This document shows, piece by piece, positions 23,956 to 33,399 of a stretch of DNA of 64,000 nt. The stretch is from Streptomyces sp. Ru71 (GTDB lineage: Bacteria; Actinomycetota; Actinomycetes; Streptomycetales; Streptomycetaceae), in the NCBI RefSeq assembly GCF_002920535.1, contig NZ_PQSS01000013.1, forward strand, positions 1 to 64,000. Reading direction: 5' to 3'. Position numbers and translations under genes: made by a program. How positions within the stretch are numbered: the first letter of the stretch is position 1; each line of letters starts with the position of its first letter. Under the pieces are notes generated by a model. It did not search any database, had not been told where the DNA came from, and saw only the letters and a program-made list of their open reading frames with translations.

Positions 23956-24636
23956 GTGACTGTCCATGACGTAGCTCGTCGGTTCCCTTCCATCGCCGAC
24001 CTGCGGAACCTATGCCGCTCACTCGCGATGCTCGATGCGATCTTGAGCCCGGACTGGGAAGGCCGGTACCACTCCTTCAATGCAGGCTGGGGCGACGGCG
24101 AAGAGATGGCGTCGATGCGCAACGGTTCCGGGGCCGAGTACTCCATCGTGTTCTCGGCGGCCGGTGCCTATGTCCGCGGCTTCGACCACGAAGCACCGAT
24201 GAGCCCGTACGGCAATGATGGCGAGCCCTGGCCGGGAGTGATCGACGAGGTTCCGGAGGCCTTCAAGCCCTTCGTCGAAGAGCCGGCGTTCACGGACGAG
24301 GGCGGCGTTCCCGTCGTAACGGCCTGCCTGTGGCGGGAGGCGACGGATGATCGGTGGCGACACGGGGTGATCGACTTCCCCGCCGGGTGTCCCGACCCCG
24401 ACGGGGCAACGGGTCTGTTCAAGCTCCTGGTCGACCGCTCACCGGAAGCGTTCCAGCGCTTCGCCGAGGACTACTACGAGATTCCCGTGGACCTGGAAGT
24501 GGTACGTGACGTGTATGCCTTGCGACCCCTGAGCCAGAAGCTCGTGTCATCGCTGAACTCGGAGATCACCCTCGCAGACCTGGCCGTGGACATCGCCGAG
24601 ATCGGCTACCCGCAGCCGACCCGAGACACGAGCTGA
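23956..24636 (+). CDS. Conserved hypothetical protein (226 aa)
   Basis: The acidic cytosolic protein begins VTVHDVARRFPSIADLRNLC, has WEGRYHSFNAGWGDGEEM and ends with a helical ALRPLSQKLVSSLNSEI segment. I recognise this as a Streptomyces-type hypothetical without a function I can name. GTG 23956, with GGATGAG upstream, is preferred. The frame is open to an ATG at 23881 behind AAGGGG, but that extra stretch is Gly-rich and unlikely. It is divergent from the methyltransferase gene. Confidence 0.6.
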   Translation: MTVHDVARRFPSIADLRNLCRSLAMLDAILSPDWEGRYHSFNAGWGDGEEMASMRNGSGAEYSIVFSAAGAYVRGFDHEAPMSPYGNDGEPWPGVIDEVPEAFKPFVEEPAFTDEGGVPVVTACLWREATDDRWRHGVIDFPAGCPDPDGATGLFKLLVDRSPEAFQRFAEDYYEIPVDLEVVRDVYALRPLSQKLVSSLNSEITLADLAVDIAEIGYPQPTRDTS

Positions 24637-24710
24637 GCTTCAGCCGTCGGTGAATCGTTGGAGTCCAGCCAGATGGTGACCGCACGTGGACGCCTGTGGC
24701 GTACCGGAAG

Positions 24711-25154
24711 TCAGGAAGCACCCTTCCGCAGCGACGCGATGAGGAGGTCAAGGTCCCCGCGGGCCGTGTACGTACGGATCGAGTCGATGTAATCGCGTGA
24801 CTCGATGATCTGACCGTCCCGGACCCGCATGACAAAGATGCAGGGCACCTTGCTTGTGGAGTCGTCCGGCGACGTGAACTCGTAGGCGAACTCGGCGACG
24901 ATCACTTCAGGATCGGCGGTCTCATGAACGACGACATCGGTGACCCGCCTCTTCGGCAAGGACTCCCGCGCTTCCGGCGGCACCGCGAAATGCTCCTGGA
25001 GTGCGCGCCGGGTCGTCAACGGCTCGGACTCCGGCGTCGCCATGGGATGGCGGACATCGGTGACCTCGCCATACAGGTAAGGCAACTCATGGAAGTTCCC
25101 GCTTGCGACCCCATGAACAAGCCGGAGAAATACTTCACGCGGACTCAGACTCAT
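24711..25154 (-). CDS. SnoaL/NTF2-like protein
   Basis: The 147-aa protein starts SPREVFLRLVHGVASGNFHE, has TRRALQEHFAV, then VIVAEFAYEF and CIFVMRVRDGQIIESRDYID. This is the classic alpha-plus-beta cone of ketosteroid-isomerase/SnoaL-like proteins. ATG 25154 follows GGGGGTC. Such proteins bind or isomerise small hydrophobic molecules or are accessory to biosynthetic enzymes. No pathway gene adjoins it. Confidence 0.8.
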   Translation of the reverse strand: MSLSPREVFLRLVHGVASGNFHELPYLYGEVTDVRHPMATPESEPLTTRRALQEHFAVPPEARESLPKRRVTDVVVHETADPEVIVAEFAYEFTSPDDSTSKVPCIFVMRVRDGQIIESRDYIDSIRTYTARGDLDLLIASLRKGAS

Positions 25155-25436
25155 AAGACCCCCAGGTAATCCGCACAGGCGACTGTTGATCATTATTGCC
25201 TGATCAGGGCAGCCTTGCGGAGTTTCTCGACCAATAGTTCCCAATCCGCCTGACTGACGCGGTCCTTGGCCATCTCCCTGGTCGCGTACATGGGGATACG
25301 AGCCCGGACGCTTCACCGGCTCGTGCGAGCCCTTGAACCCATGCCGTGCACGAGGCCTCACGTTCGCCCGCATTGGCATGGGTGACCAAGACGTGACCTG
25401 CGGGGAGGGCAACCTCCCGGGGCCCGGCCGGGTCAC
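25155..25436. other. Intergenic region
   Basis: No gene is called. On the minus strand 25200-25298 is a 32-codon ORF (MYATREMAKDRVSQADWELL onward) whose composition looks protein-like and which may be the end of a lost gene. A GC-rich stretch before 25437 should hold the lipoprotein promoter. Confidence 0.35.
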
Positions 25437-26684
25437 GTGGACATGATCAGATGCCTTGCCCGTGCCGGTGCGGTGCTCGCCGCCGCATCCCTGCTGCTGA
25501 CCGCCTGCTCCGGCGCCTCCGGTACACCCGACACCCCGGCCCCCACGCCCACCGCGCACCCCGTCTTCGGCCAGAAGCTTGACCGTCAGATCTTCCTCGC
25601 TATGCGCCGGACCCAACAGGCGGGCAATGCCGCCTTCACCCAGACGATCACCTTCGTGTCGAAGAAGGGCCGGGCGGTGCAGACGCTCAGCGGACGGCTG
25701 GACTTCGCGCAGGGAATGGGCGCGGCGACGGCGAAGTGGGAGTTGTCCCCAGGTCTCTCGAAGGACGTACGGGACACCGTCCTCGGGCTGACCCCCGGCA
25801 AGGGCAACGCCGATGCCTCGGGCAGCATGCTCGTGGACCGCTGGACCATCCGCTACCGTGCCGGGTCGGCCGCCTACTGGCTGGAGTATCGGATGGGTGA
25901 CGCCGAAACGTGGTCCGTGCAGGACAACATCAACACCCTTCGCGGGTCCGAGGCGCCGATCGGCGGCACGCTCCTGGAGGGGCTCGGAGCGACGCAGGCC
26001 ACGTCCCAGCGAGGCGAGGGCCCTGGGCGCGTCTACCAGGCCCGTATGCCGAGTTCCACCGCGTGGGACGTCTTCCCCGAGGACCTCAGACGCCACCTGT
26101 CCGCGGAGCAGGAAGGGATCATGTCCTACCGCGAGAGTTTCCCGCTACCGGCGAGCGTATCGGTGGACGGCCAGGGCCGTGTCACGCACGTGCGCGCCGA
26201 CTTCTCCAAAACGCTGCGCCACCAGGACAGCGCCTTCAAGGACATGACCTCCTTGACCATCGACCTGCGACTCGCCGGACACGGCACCTCGCGACCGGGC
26301 ATGAAGGCCGACGGGCCCGTCCGGGCGGCCCACGACGCGGTCCGCCGGGTCGAGTTGGTCAAGCGCGGCGGTTGCATCGACTTCAGCACGGGCCAGCGCT
26401 CCATGCCCACCGTCGTGGACGTGCCGTGCACGGGTCCGCACGACGGGAGGATCTTCGGCCAGGAGAAGCTCGGTGGAAGGACCTACCCGGGGGCAAAGGC
26501 GGCACGGCAGAGGGCTGGTGACGCCTGCCTCACCGCCTACCACCGGGCCCCTGGCAGATGGACCGCCGAGTCGGCGGTGCCCGGCCGCATCTGGTCCATG
26601 TGGCCGACCGAGAACGCATGGAACCGCGACGGAGGCCACGCCACCTGCTACGTCATCACACGCAGGGGTACGGCAGTGGATTAG
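25437..26684 (+). CDS. Lipoprotein with septum-formation (Septum_form) domain
   Basis: The 415-aa precursor has a type II signal peptide with lipobox LTAC (GAVLAAASLLLTACSG), so it is anchored to the outer face of the membrane. The middle region resembles LppX/LprG-like lipoproteins (FTQTITFVSKKGRAVQTLSG). The C-terminal 100 residues show VPCTGPHDGRIFG, AGDACLTAY and WPTENAWNRDGGHATCYV, the septum-formation family signature with its paired cysteines. GTG 25437 and ATG 25443 are both possible starts. Role in envelope or septum biology is inferred from the family. Confidence 0.75.
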   Translation: MDMIRCLARAGAVLAAASLLLTACSGASGTPDTPAPTPTAHPVFGQKLDRQIFLAMRRTQQAGNAAFTQTITFVSKKGRAVQTLSGRLDFAQGMGAATAKWELSPGLSKDVRDTVLGLTPGKGNADASGSMLVDRWTIRYRAGSAAYWLEYRMGDAETWSVQDNINTLRGSEAPIGGTLLEGLGATQATSQRGEGPGRVYQARMPSSTAWDVFPEDLRRHLSAEQEGIMSYRESFPLPASVSVDGQGRVTHVRADFSKTLRHQDSAFKDMTSLTIDLRLAGHGTSRPGMKADGPVRAAHDAVRRVELVKRGGCIDFSTGQRSMPTVVDVPCTGPHDGRIFGQEKLGGRTYPGAKAARQRAGDACLTAYHRAPGRWTAESAVPGRIWSMWPTENAWNRDGGHATCYVITRRGTAVD

Positions 26685-26746
26685 CAGCGCGCCGGTACGG
26701 ACAAGCCGGCGGCCCTCCGGTTGCGGCGGGACGTGGCACGCGCCGC

Positions 26747-26780
26747 CTAGTACTCCAGTGCGACTTCGTGAGCTATCCGG
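26747..26780 (+). repeat. 34-bp terminal inverted repeat, left copy
   Basis: It begins CTAGTACTCCAGTGCGACTT and is the exact reverse complement of 30276-30309. CTAG at the outer end is probably the 4-bp target site typical of IS701-group elements. Confidence 0.85.
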
Positions 26781-26935
26781 TTGAGGGATCGGTGGGGCGT
26801 CGCCGCCAGTGGCTGCGGCAGGCTGTGGCCTGGCGGTGTCTGCGTCAGTTCACCCAGTGCAGCGGCCTGTGCGCAGACGTAGTCGGCGAGGTCGGCAAGG
26901 CACTGGGCAGACTGCGGATTGGCCGGCCCGTACGA
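26747..26935 (-). mobile_element. IS701-type right-end remnant
   Basis: Read on the minus strand, this carries the last codons of an IS701-family transposase (LHWVN, then a TGA where the intact copy has TGG, then RRHRQATACRSHW) and the terminal inverted repeat at 26747-26780. It aligns over roughly 190 bp with the right end of the copy at 30120-30309. Everything upstream in the element is missing; the truncation point abuts the 3' end of the araC gene. Confidence 0.75.
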
Positions 26936-27901
26936 TCATTCGTTACGAACTGACCCGCCATCCCGACCGCACCTGTCGCCGCCAGTCCGACGGGCTGACC
27001 CCGCAGCCCGCTTGAACGCCACACTGAACGCGAACGCGTCCGCGTACCCCACCTCGCGCGCCACCGCGGCGACGGTCTCTTTTGTGTCGCGCAGCAGATC
27101 CGCCGCCAGAGCCATACGCCAGCCGGTGAGGTATGTGAGCGGCGGCTCGCCGACCGCGCCAGTGAAGCGCGCGGCGAAGGTGGCCCGGGACTGGCCGACC
27201 CGTGCGGCCAGCTCGGCGACCGTCCACCGGTGTGCCGGGTCCTCGTGCAGTAGGCGCAGCGCGTCGCCAACGGCCGGGGTGGCCAGTGCCCGGTACCAGG
27301 AGGGGGGTTGGGTCTGCGGCCGGGCGCACCAGGCGCGCAGCGCCAGCACCAGTACGAGGCCCAGCAGCCGGTTCAGGACGGCGTCCTGGCCGGGCTCGTC
27401 GTGGGCTGCCTCGGTGGCGAGCAGGTCCAGCGCCGCCCGGGTGCGCGGCCCGGCGGGCACGACGGCCAGCGGCGGGAGTATGTCCAGCAGGCGCTCGCCG
27501 ACGTCGCCGCGGAGTTCGTAGGCTCCCCGGAGCAAGGTGGTGGCGCCGGGCAGTCCGTCGCCGTACGTGCGGGGTGCCAGGTTCTGTCGGGCCGCCGTCC
27601 CGCTGTCGATCACGTGCTTCCTACCACCGCGGATCACCACCTGCGGCGGGGTGTCCGGGGCGTCGGCGATCGTGTACCGGCTGGTGCTGCTGATCAGGGC
27701 GATGTCCCCGGCGGCCAACCGCACCGGCGCGGCCTGCGGGTCGTCGTCGAGCCGGACCGACGCGTGGCCGCCAAGGGTGGCCACGACCGTGAGCGAAGGG
27801 GCGTCGGCGAAGGCCATCGACCACGGTGGCCGCTGGATCAGCTGCCGAACCTGCGCGTTCCTGGCGCGGGCCCGGTGCAGCAGATCACTCAGGACGTCCA
27901 T
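26936..27901 (-). CDS. AraC-family regulator with cupin domain
   Basis: The protein of about 321 aa has an N-terminal cupin_6 domain (MDVLSDLLHRARARNAQVRQ, then WSMAFADAPSLTVVATLGG). The C-terminal double HTH has WTVAELAARVGQSRATFAAR and VAREVGYADAFAFSVAFKRA. The end is abnormal: after KRA the frame reads Arg/Gly-rich sequence, while the expected CGVSPSDWRRQ lies in another frame, implying a one-base deletion near 27015. DNA-binding may survive because the second HTH is intact. It is divergent from an NmrA-like gene, the usual partner of this regulator type. ATG 27901 chosen; GTG 27910 possible. Confidence 0.8.
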   Translation of the reverse strand: MDVLSDLLHRARARNAQVRQLIQRPPWSMAFADAPSLTVVATLGGHASVRLDDDPQAAPVRLAAGDIALISSTSRYTIADAPDTPPQVVIRGGRKHVIDSGTAARQNLAPRTYGDGLPGATTLLRGAYELRGDVGERLLDILPPLAVVPAGPRTRAALDLLATEAAHDEPGQDAVLNRLLGLVLVLALRAWCARPQTQPPSWYRALATPAVGDALRLLHEDPAHRWTVAELAARVGQSRATFAARFTGAVGEPPLTYLTGWRMALAADLLRDTKETVAAVAREVGYADAFAFSVAFKRAAGSARRTGGDRCGRDGGSVRNE

Positions 27902-27983
27902 GCCAGCCACGCTAGACGATCACAAAGGAATCGGCGACGTTCTCCCATGGACCGTCTGTCTCCACCGGGGTTGTCTGGAGAGC

Positions 27984-28820
27984 ATGAAGAACATCCTCGT
28001 CCTCGGCGGCACCGGCACGACCGGCCGCCGCATCGCCCGCCGCCTGACGGCCAAGGGCCGACCGGTCCGCACGGCGTCCCGCACCGGCGGCGACGCCCAC
28101 TTCGACCTGGACAACCCGGCGACCTGGGCGCCCGCCCTCGACGGCGCCGCCGCCGTCTACCTCGTGGAGCCCAACCTGCAGCCCGGCGTGGACCGGCAGG
28201 CGCGCATCCCCCGCCTGGTGGCCGACGCGGTCGCCGCGGGCGCGCGGCGGCTGGTGCTGCTATCCGCCCACGGCGTCGGCCGGGCCGACGACAACCACCC
28301 GCTCAAGGCCGCCGAACAGGCCGTCCGCGACTCCGGCGTCGACTGGACCATCCTGCAACCCGACTGGTTCGCGCAGAACTTCAGCGAGTCCTTCTGGCTG
28401 CCAGGCGTCCTGGCCGGAACCCTCGCCCTGCCCACCGGTGACGGGCGCACACCGTTCATCGACGCCGAGGACATCGCCGAGGTCGCCGCCGCAGCGCTGA
28501 CCGAGGACCGCCACAGCGGACAGACCTACCAGCTGACCGGCCCGCAGGCGATCGGCTTCGGCGAGGCGGCTGACCTGATCGCCGCCGCCACCGGCCGGAC
28601 GGTCCGTCACCTCGACGTAGAACCCGATGCCTTCGTTGACCGCATGGTCGCCGAAGGCGTGCCCGCCGACGTCGCTCGTCTGCTCACCGGCCTGCTCGTG
28701 GACATCCGCGACGGCCGGGGCGCGGATGTCCGCGACGGCGTGGAGCGGGCGCTCGGCCGGCCGCCCAGGTCGTTCAAGGACTTCGTCGCCGAGGCCGCCG
28801 CCGCAGGCCGCTGGAGCTGA
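27984..28820 (+). CDS. NmrA-like NAD(P)-binding protein
   Basis: The 278-aa protein is an atypical short-chain dehydrogenase with ILVLGGTGTTGRRIARRL as NADPH-binding loop, RLVLLSAHGVG, and WTILQPDWFAQNF as the substrate-side strand. There is no Tyr-x-x-x-Lys catalytic pair, so it may be a redox sensor or a reductase of the NmrA/HSCARG and QorB kind. GGAGAG precedes ATG 27984. It is divergent from the AraC-family gene, which probably controls it, and is followed by a strong terminator. Confidence 0.85.
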   Translation: MKNILVLGGTGTTGRRIARRLTAKGRPVRTASRTGGDAHFDLDNPATWAPALDGAAAVYLVEPNLQPGVDRQARIPRLVADAVAAGARRLVLLSAHGVGRADDNHPLKAAEQAVRDSGVDWTILQPDWFAQNFSESFWLPGVLAGTLALPTGDGRTPFIDAEDIAEVAAAALTEDRHSGQTYQLTGPQAIGFGEAADLIAAATGRTVRHLDVEPDAFVDRMVAEGVPADVARLLTGLLVDIRDGRGADVRDGVERALGRPPRSFKDFVAEAAAAGRWS

Positions 28821-28824
28821 CCCC

Positions 28825-28860
28825 GCCACCGGCCGCCGGGCGAGCCCGGCGGCCGGTGGC
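28825..28860 (+). terminator. Strong hairpin after the NmrA-like gene
   Basis: Two perfect 17-nt arms, 28825-28841 and 28844-28860 (left arm GCCACCGGCCGCCGGGC), with a minimal loop, begin four bases after the stop codon. Confidence 0.85.
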
Positions 28861-28931
28861 GACCGCTGGCACTCCGGGCGTGAATTCACGATCTTTCGTC
28901 GGACCCCGGAGCGAACGGGAACGGCCACCGC

Positions 28932-30283
28932 GTGATCATAAGGGTTGTGTGGACACTTGAAGATCGCGCTGTGGCCGCAGGTCACAGCATAGATGCCGCC
29001 CGCTGGCGGTCGATGTTCGACCAGGCCATGGCCCGGATTGCGGGTCGGTTTAGGCGGGTGGAGCGTGCTGCGGCCCGCGCCTTCGTGCTCGGCCTACTGT
29101 CCGGCGTCGAGCGGAAGAACTGCTGGCGGCTGGCCGAACAGGCCGGCCACGCCCGCCCCGGGCCGATGCAGAGGCTGCTGCGAAGTGCCCGCTGGGACGC
29201 CGACGCGGTCCGTGACGACGTGCGCGCCTACGTTTTCGAGCACCTGCGCTCCGACGACGGCGTGCTGATCGCAGACGAGACGGGATTCCTGAAGAAGGGC
29301 ACCGCCTCGGCGGGCGTGCAGCGGCAATACACCGGCACGGCGGGCCGGATCGAGAACAGTCAGGTAGCGTGTTCCTCGCCTGCGCCTCCAGCAGGGGACG
29401 GGCGCTGATCGACCGTCGGCTCTACCTGCCCGAGCGCGCGTGGTGCCAGGACGCTGAGCGACGCACCCGGGCCGGGGTGCCCGACCAGGCGGAGTTCGCG
29501 ACCAAACCCGTTCTGGCCGGGCAGATGATCGAGGCAGCCCTGGACGCCGGGATCAGCGCCTCCTGGGTGACCGCGGATGAGGCTTACGGCCAAGACGCCA
29601 GCCTGCGTGATCTGTTGGAGTCCCGCCGGATCAGCTACGTCCTGGCCGTCGCCTGCAGCACGCGGGTGCGGATCAACCAGGGGCGAACCGCCATCCGCGC
29701 GGACGCTGTCGCTGACCGCCTGCCCGCCTCAGCCTGGCACCGGCAAAGCGCCGGAGCCGGAGCGAAGGGGCCGCGCTACTACGACTGGGCCTGGATCGAG
29801 ACCGGCACCGACGGCCATCGGCACGTGTTGATCCGCCGCAACCCCACCAGCGGCGAACTCGCCTACTACCTGTGCTCGTCCCCCGGACAAGTGCCGCTGT
29901 CCGAGCTGGTCCGGGTGGCCGGGACCAGATGGTGCATAGAGGAGTGCTTCCAAGCAGCGAAAGGCCAGGTCGGACTGGACCACTACCAGGTCCGCCACTG
30001 GACGGCCTGGCACCGGCACATCACTCTGGCCATGCTCGCCCTGGCCTTCCTGACCGCACTCGCCGCCGACGCGACGCTGACCACGACCGCACAGCCCAAC
30101 CGGCCCGCCCGCAGAACCGACCAGATCGACCTGACCGTCCCGGAGATCCGCCACCTGCTCGGCGCCCTGCTGAACCCACCAACCATGTCCCCGAACAGGC
30201 TGCTGCACTGGTCGAACTGGCGCAGACACCATCAGGCCACAGCCCGCCGCAGCCACTACCGCCGACGACTCGCGACCGGATAG
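28932..30283 (+). pseudogene. IS701-family transposase, frameshifted
   Basis: The first part (to about 29366) encodes FVLGLLSGVERKNCWRLAEQ, then DDGVLIADETGFLKKGTASA with the first DDE Asp, then TGTAGRIENSQV. The match continues in the +1 frame from about 29369: FLACASSRGRALIDRRLYLP, ASWVTADEAYGQD, and YHQV-type HWTAWHRHITLAMLALAF. Loss of one G in GTAGCGTG (native GTAGGCGTG) near 29366 explains the break. Together the parts cover a normal-length transposase of about 450 aa. The right inverted end is intact. No matching left end is found just upstream; the only partner is at 26747. Confidence 0.85.
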
Positions 30284-30309
30284 CTCACGAAGTCGCACTG
30301 GAGTACTAG
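30276..30309 (+). repeat. 34-bp terminal inverted repeat, right copy
   Basis: It is the exact reverse complement of 26747-26780 and ends in CTAG. It immediately follows the transposase reading frame and includes the stop codon. Confidence 0.85.
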
Positions 30310-31085
30310 GGCGACGAGGATTGACGGCGCCAGCACATTCGACCGCCCTGGTCACCTCGTTGCGTCCCGCGGGGTCCTGGCGTCCCACTTGTTGTGGCGT
30401 CTTCGGGGCGGGCGTCACAACGACTCGCATGCATGCTCCCGGGCGGGCAGTTTGGATGCCGGACGATCTGGATCGCCACCCTGGGCGGCGGCGCGCGGCC
30501 GCCTCGACCCGGCGGTTGTCGGTCCTGGATGCCGTGACGGACGTCATCGCCAGGAGGAGGACGGCGGCGGTCGTAGAGCGCGGACCCGAGCCCGCCGAGC
30601 CCCGCGCGAGCAGCCACGGCGGGGTTCCAGGCGCCTTGTATGGGGCGCCATCACCGCTGCGGCAGCGGTCACGGCCGTGGCCATCGCGGCCAATATCGGC
30701 AACGGTTCGACACCGTCTCGCGCTGAGCCGGGTACAGCTTCGGCGCGTCCGACCGGGCAGGCGACGCCGGGCCTCTCGCCGCTTGCCGGTGAATGGCGTG
30801 GCGGCTACCACTGCAGCCAGGCCGAGACGGGTCTCCCCTCACCCGGCCAGAACCAGAGGCCCCCGTCGGCCGCAGCTCAGCCGGGGGCCGGACGGGGACC
30901 TCCGGTTCTGGGCCGGCGACGCGGTCGTTACGGTGGTCGCCATGACCGGTCCAGCGGTGCCTGGGAGGATGACCCTCGCGGCGCTGCGCCTGAACAGCCG
31001 GTGAATTGCTGGTGCCATTCCGCCGCTGCTGTGCGATGCCGCCTACTGTGGAGGTACGCGCCACCCAGAGCCTGCGAGGTGTGTC
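30310..31085. other. Probable decayed gene region
   Basis: On the plus strand about 30624-30830 encodes a membrane-anchor-like piece (VWGAITAAAAVTAVAIAANI) followed by a Thr/Pro linker and LAGEWRGGYHCSQAETGL. A second piece, DGDLRFWAGDAVVTVV, continues in another frame near 30890-30940. This looks like a single-pass exported protein broken by a frameshift, but I cannot name the family. Confidence 0.35.
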
Positions 31086-31472
31086 GTGACCCGCGACTAC
31101 CGCTTCCACCTTGATATGGAAGGCCACTCGGTGACGGTCCAGACCCGCCACGCCACACGCGAGGCCGAGCTGCTCGTGGACGGGAAGGTGGTCGGCTACC
31201 TGCACGCCCTAGGACACCGCGAACCTGCGAGCGCACTCACCGCCGAGCTGGCTGGTGATCCGCCGCGGCCCTTCTCCGTCATGCTCCACGCCAGTGAGAG
31301 TGCGGAGGGTGCCCCCACGTGTGTGCTGGAGATCGCTGGACGCAGGCATCCCATGCCCGAGGTGGCACTGGCCCGATCCGACTCCACCCCTTCCGTAGCG
31401 GCCCGTCCCTCACTGCGGGCGGTCCGCAGGCTGTTCCGCCAAACTGTGCGCGGCACGCGACGCCGCCGGTAG
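31086..31472 (+). CDS. Hypothetical protein (128 aa)
   Basis: A GTG start leads a basic-tailed protein with an Ig-like beta pattern (YRFHLDMEGHSVTVQTRHAT, then AELLVDGKVVGYLHALG) and an Arg-rich C terminus (RRLFRQTVRGTRRRR). There is no signal peptide. It is coherent, with strong GC3 bias, but I recognise no family. Confidence 0.5.
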   Translation: MTRDYRFHLDMEGHSVTVQTRHATREAELLVDGKVVGYLHALGHREPASALTAELAGDPPRPFSVMLHASESAEGAPTCVLEIAGRRHPMPEVALARSDSTPSVAARPSLRAVRRLFRQTVRGTRRRR

Positions 31473-32582
31473 CCGGCGCGAGACGGCCGGCCACCGGCGG
31501 CTGTGAGTCGCGTGGCAAAACGGTGGCGTACGCGATCGAGGCGGACGGCTGCGTCGACTGAGCGTGTGCACGCCATGTGTCAGATGCCGGTGGTGCCGGG
31601 GCGTGGCTCCTGCGCCCGGGGAGGCCCTCCCTGACGAGCGGCAACGATGACCGCCGTCTGTGCGATGCAGCGGCGTTGGTTGCGGTGCAGCCCGGCGCTC
31701 ACGGGGTCTGCTGGTGCCGTGGCGGTGGTAGCCATGATGGCGTCGCGTGCCTCAGATGATGGTGATGATGGTGTGGACGGTGAGGTGCGGTCGCCACGCT
31801 GAGCTGCGGGCTGGTGGGGCCGGGGGTGTCGTCGGTGGCGGTCACGCAGACCCACATGCGGGAGTGTGATCCGTCGTCGGGGGTGGCGAGGTCGATGTCG
31901 GCGAAGGTCAGGGTCCGTCTCCGGCGTTTCTCCTCGTTCCGCGGTCACGGAGTGCCGCCGGGGGAGTCCGGAAGGGCCGCCAGGACTCGGTGGAAGGCCG
32001 CCTCGGTCTGTTCCGGGCGTCCCACGACGTCTTGCACGATCGCGCTCAGCGAGTACAGATCCGCCGGGCCTTAGAGGGCGATCCAGGTGGAGCACGGCTG
32101 TGCCAGGTGCGCCTTGGCCAGGCGTTCTCGGCGCGGCCGAGGAAGCTCAGCGCCGCGCGGGCTTCGCCCTCGTGGGGGAGTGAGGCGTGCAGGGGGCGGG
32201 CGGCGCCGTGGCCCGGGTGGCTGCGCGGACGCGCCGCTTCTGGGTAGTCGCGGCGTCGGCAGGCGAGCATGGTCCTGTCCCTCGCCTTCGAAGGCACGCG
32301 GATTCATGAACCGGGTGCGGATGTACACGAGTTTCGACATCAGCAAAGCCGGCATCACCGTGAGGGAGCGATCGCGTCCGGTGTACGCTTGCTGTGTTCG
32401 TGATTGACCAGGAGTTGAGGATAGGAGGTGAGGTTGATGACCGCGCCCATGGCCACCATGCGGAGTGTCCGGGTCTCCCTCACGTCCCGGGCCGTGGCCT
32501 GACTCCCTTGTCCTGCCTTCGCTGAGAGCGTGAGCTCGCGGGGCCACCACACGAACACCTCCCGAAACGGATCACCATCACC
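31473..32582. other. About 1.1 kb without a confident gene
   Basis: No frame gives a recognisable protein. Minus-strand pieces at about 31750-32060 are protein-like in one frame (LYSLSAIVQDVVGRPEQTEA, then TGA, then TLTFADIDLATPDDG) but interrupted by a stop. They may be the remains of a small gene or of two tandem small ORFs. Confidence 0.35.
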
Positions 32583-33095
32583 ATGGGCAACACCTGGATC
32601 ACGCGCGCCGAAACCAGCGCCGACATCCCCGCCATCCGCGAAATCAACCTCGCCGCCTTCCCAACCCCCACCGAGGCCGACCTCGTTGACAGCCTGCGCG
32701 CCGACCCGACCGCCTGGATCGAGGGTCTTTCCCTCCTCGCAGCGGACGAGACCGGCCATCCCGTGAGTCACGCGCTGCTGACCCGCTGCCACATCGACAC
32801 GGCTCCGGCCCTGTGCCTGGCCCCGTGCGCCGTCCGACCGGAACAACAGCGCACCGGTGCCGGTACCGCGGCGATCCGTGCCGCTCTGGCCGCAGCACGC
32901 TCCCTGGGGGAGCACCACGTGGTCGTTCTCGGGCACCCGGCCTACTACCCCCGGTTCGGGTTCACCCGTGCCTCGACCCACGGCATCGGGCTGGCCATCG
33001 ACGTTCCCGATGACGCCTTGATGGCACTCAGCCTCGACGCCGACCGTCCCCTCCCCAGCGGGACTGTCCACTACGCCGCTGCGTTCGGCATCTGA
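32583..33095 (+). CDS. GNAT-family N-acetyltransferase
   Basis: The 170-aa protein has the GCN5-type fold of the YhbS branch: IREINLAAFPTPTEADLVDS, LCLAPCAVRPEQQRTGAGTA (acetyl-CoA pyrophosphate loop, Q/RxxGxG/A) and VVVLGHPAYYPRFGF near the end. It should transfer an acetyl group from acetyl-CoA to a small molecule or protein amine. The ATG at 32583 has only a weak GGA upstream. A clear hairpin follows, so it is monocistronic. Confidence 0.85.
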   Translation: MGNTWITRAETSADIPAIREINLAAFPTPTEADLVDSLRADPTAWIEGLSLLAADETGHPVSHALLTRCHIDTAPALCLAPCAVRPEQQRTGAGTAAIRAALAAARSLGEHHVVVLGHPAYYPRFGFTRASTHGIGLAIDVPDDALMALSLDADRPLPSGTVHYAAAFGI

Positions 33096-33105
33096 CCCAG
33101 CAGGC

Positions 33106-33131
33106 GCCGCGCGGGCCGAACTCCGCGCGGC
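33106..33131 (+). terminator. Hairpin after the GNAT gene
   Basis: GCCGCGCGG (33106-33114) and CCGCGCGGC (33123-33131) form a perfect 9-bp stem with an 8-nt loop, 10 bp after the stop. Confidence 0.6.
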
Positions 33132-33399
33132 ACGTGCAGCGTTCGCCGATCTCACGGCAGCCTCGCCGTGGTGCTGCCCGCTCTCACGACATCGAACACG
33201 GCTCGCCGGCGGTGCCGTTCACGCAGGACAGCAACGGCGAGCCCTGGAGTTCGAGCTGGGCGGGTGAACCGATCCCAGCGGCCATGGCGTGCATTGACCC
33301 GCACTAGCGCGGCTGCAGGTCAGGCGGGCGAAGCGGCAGGACGCGCCACCGGCGGACCACTCCTCCCGGACGCCATGCCGCTAACCGCAGACGCCCTCG

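Noticed and set aside
25200-25298. 32-codon minus-strand ORF as an independent gene
   Set aside because: Protein-like but without a ribosome site or recognisable family; noted only in the intergenic entry.
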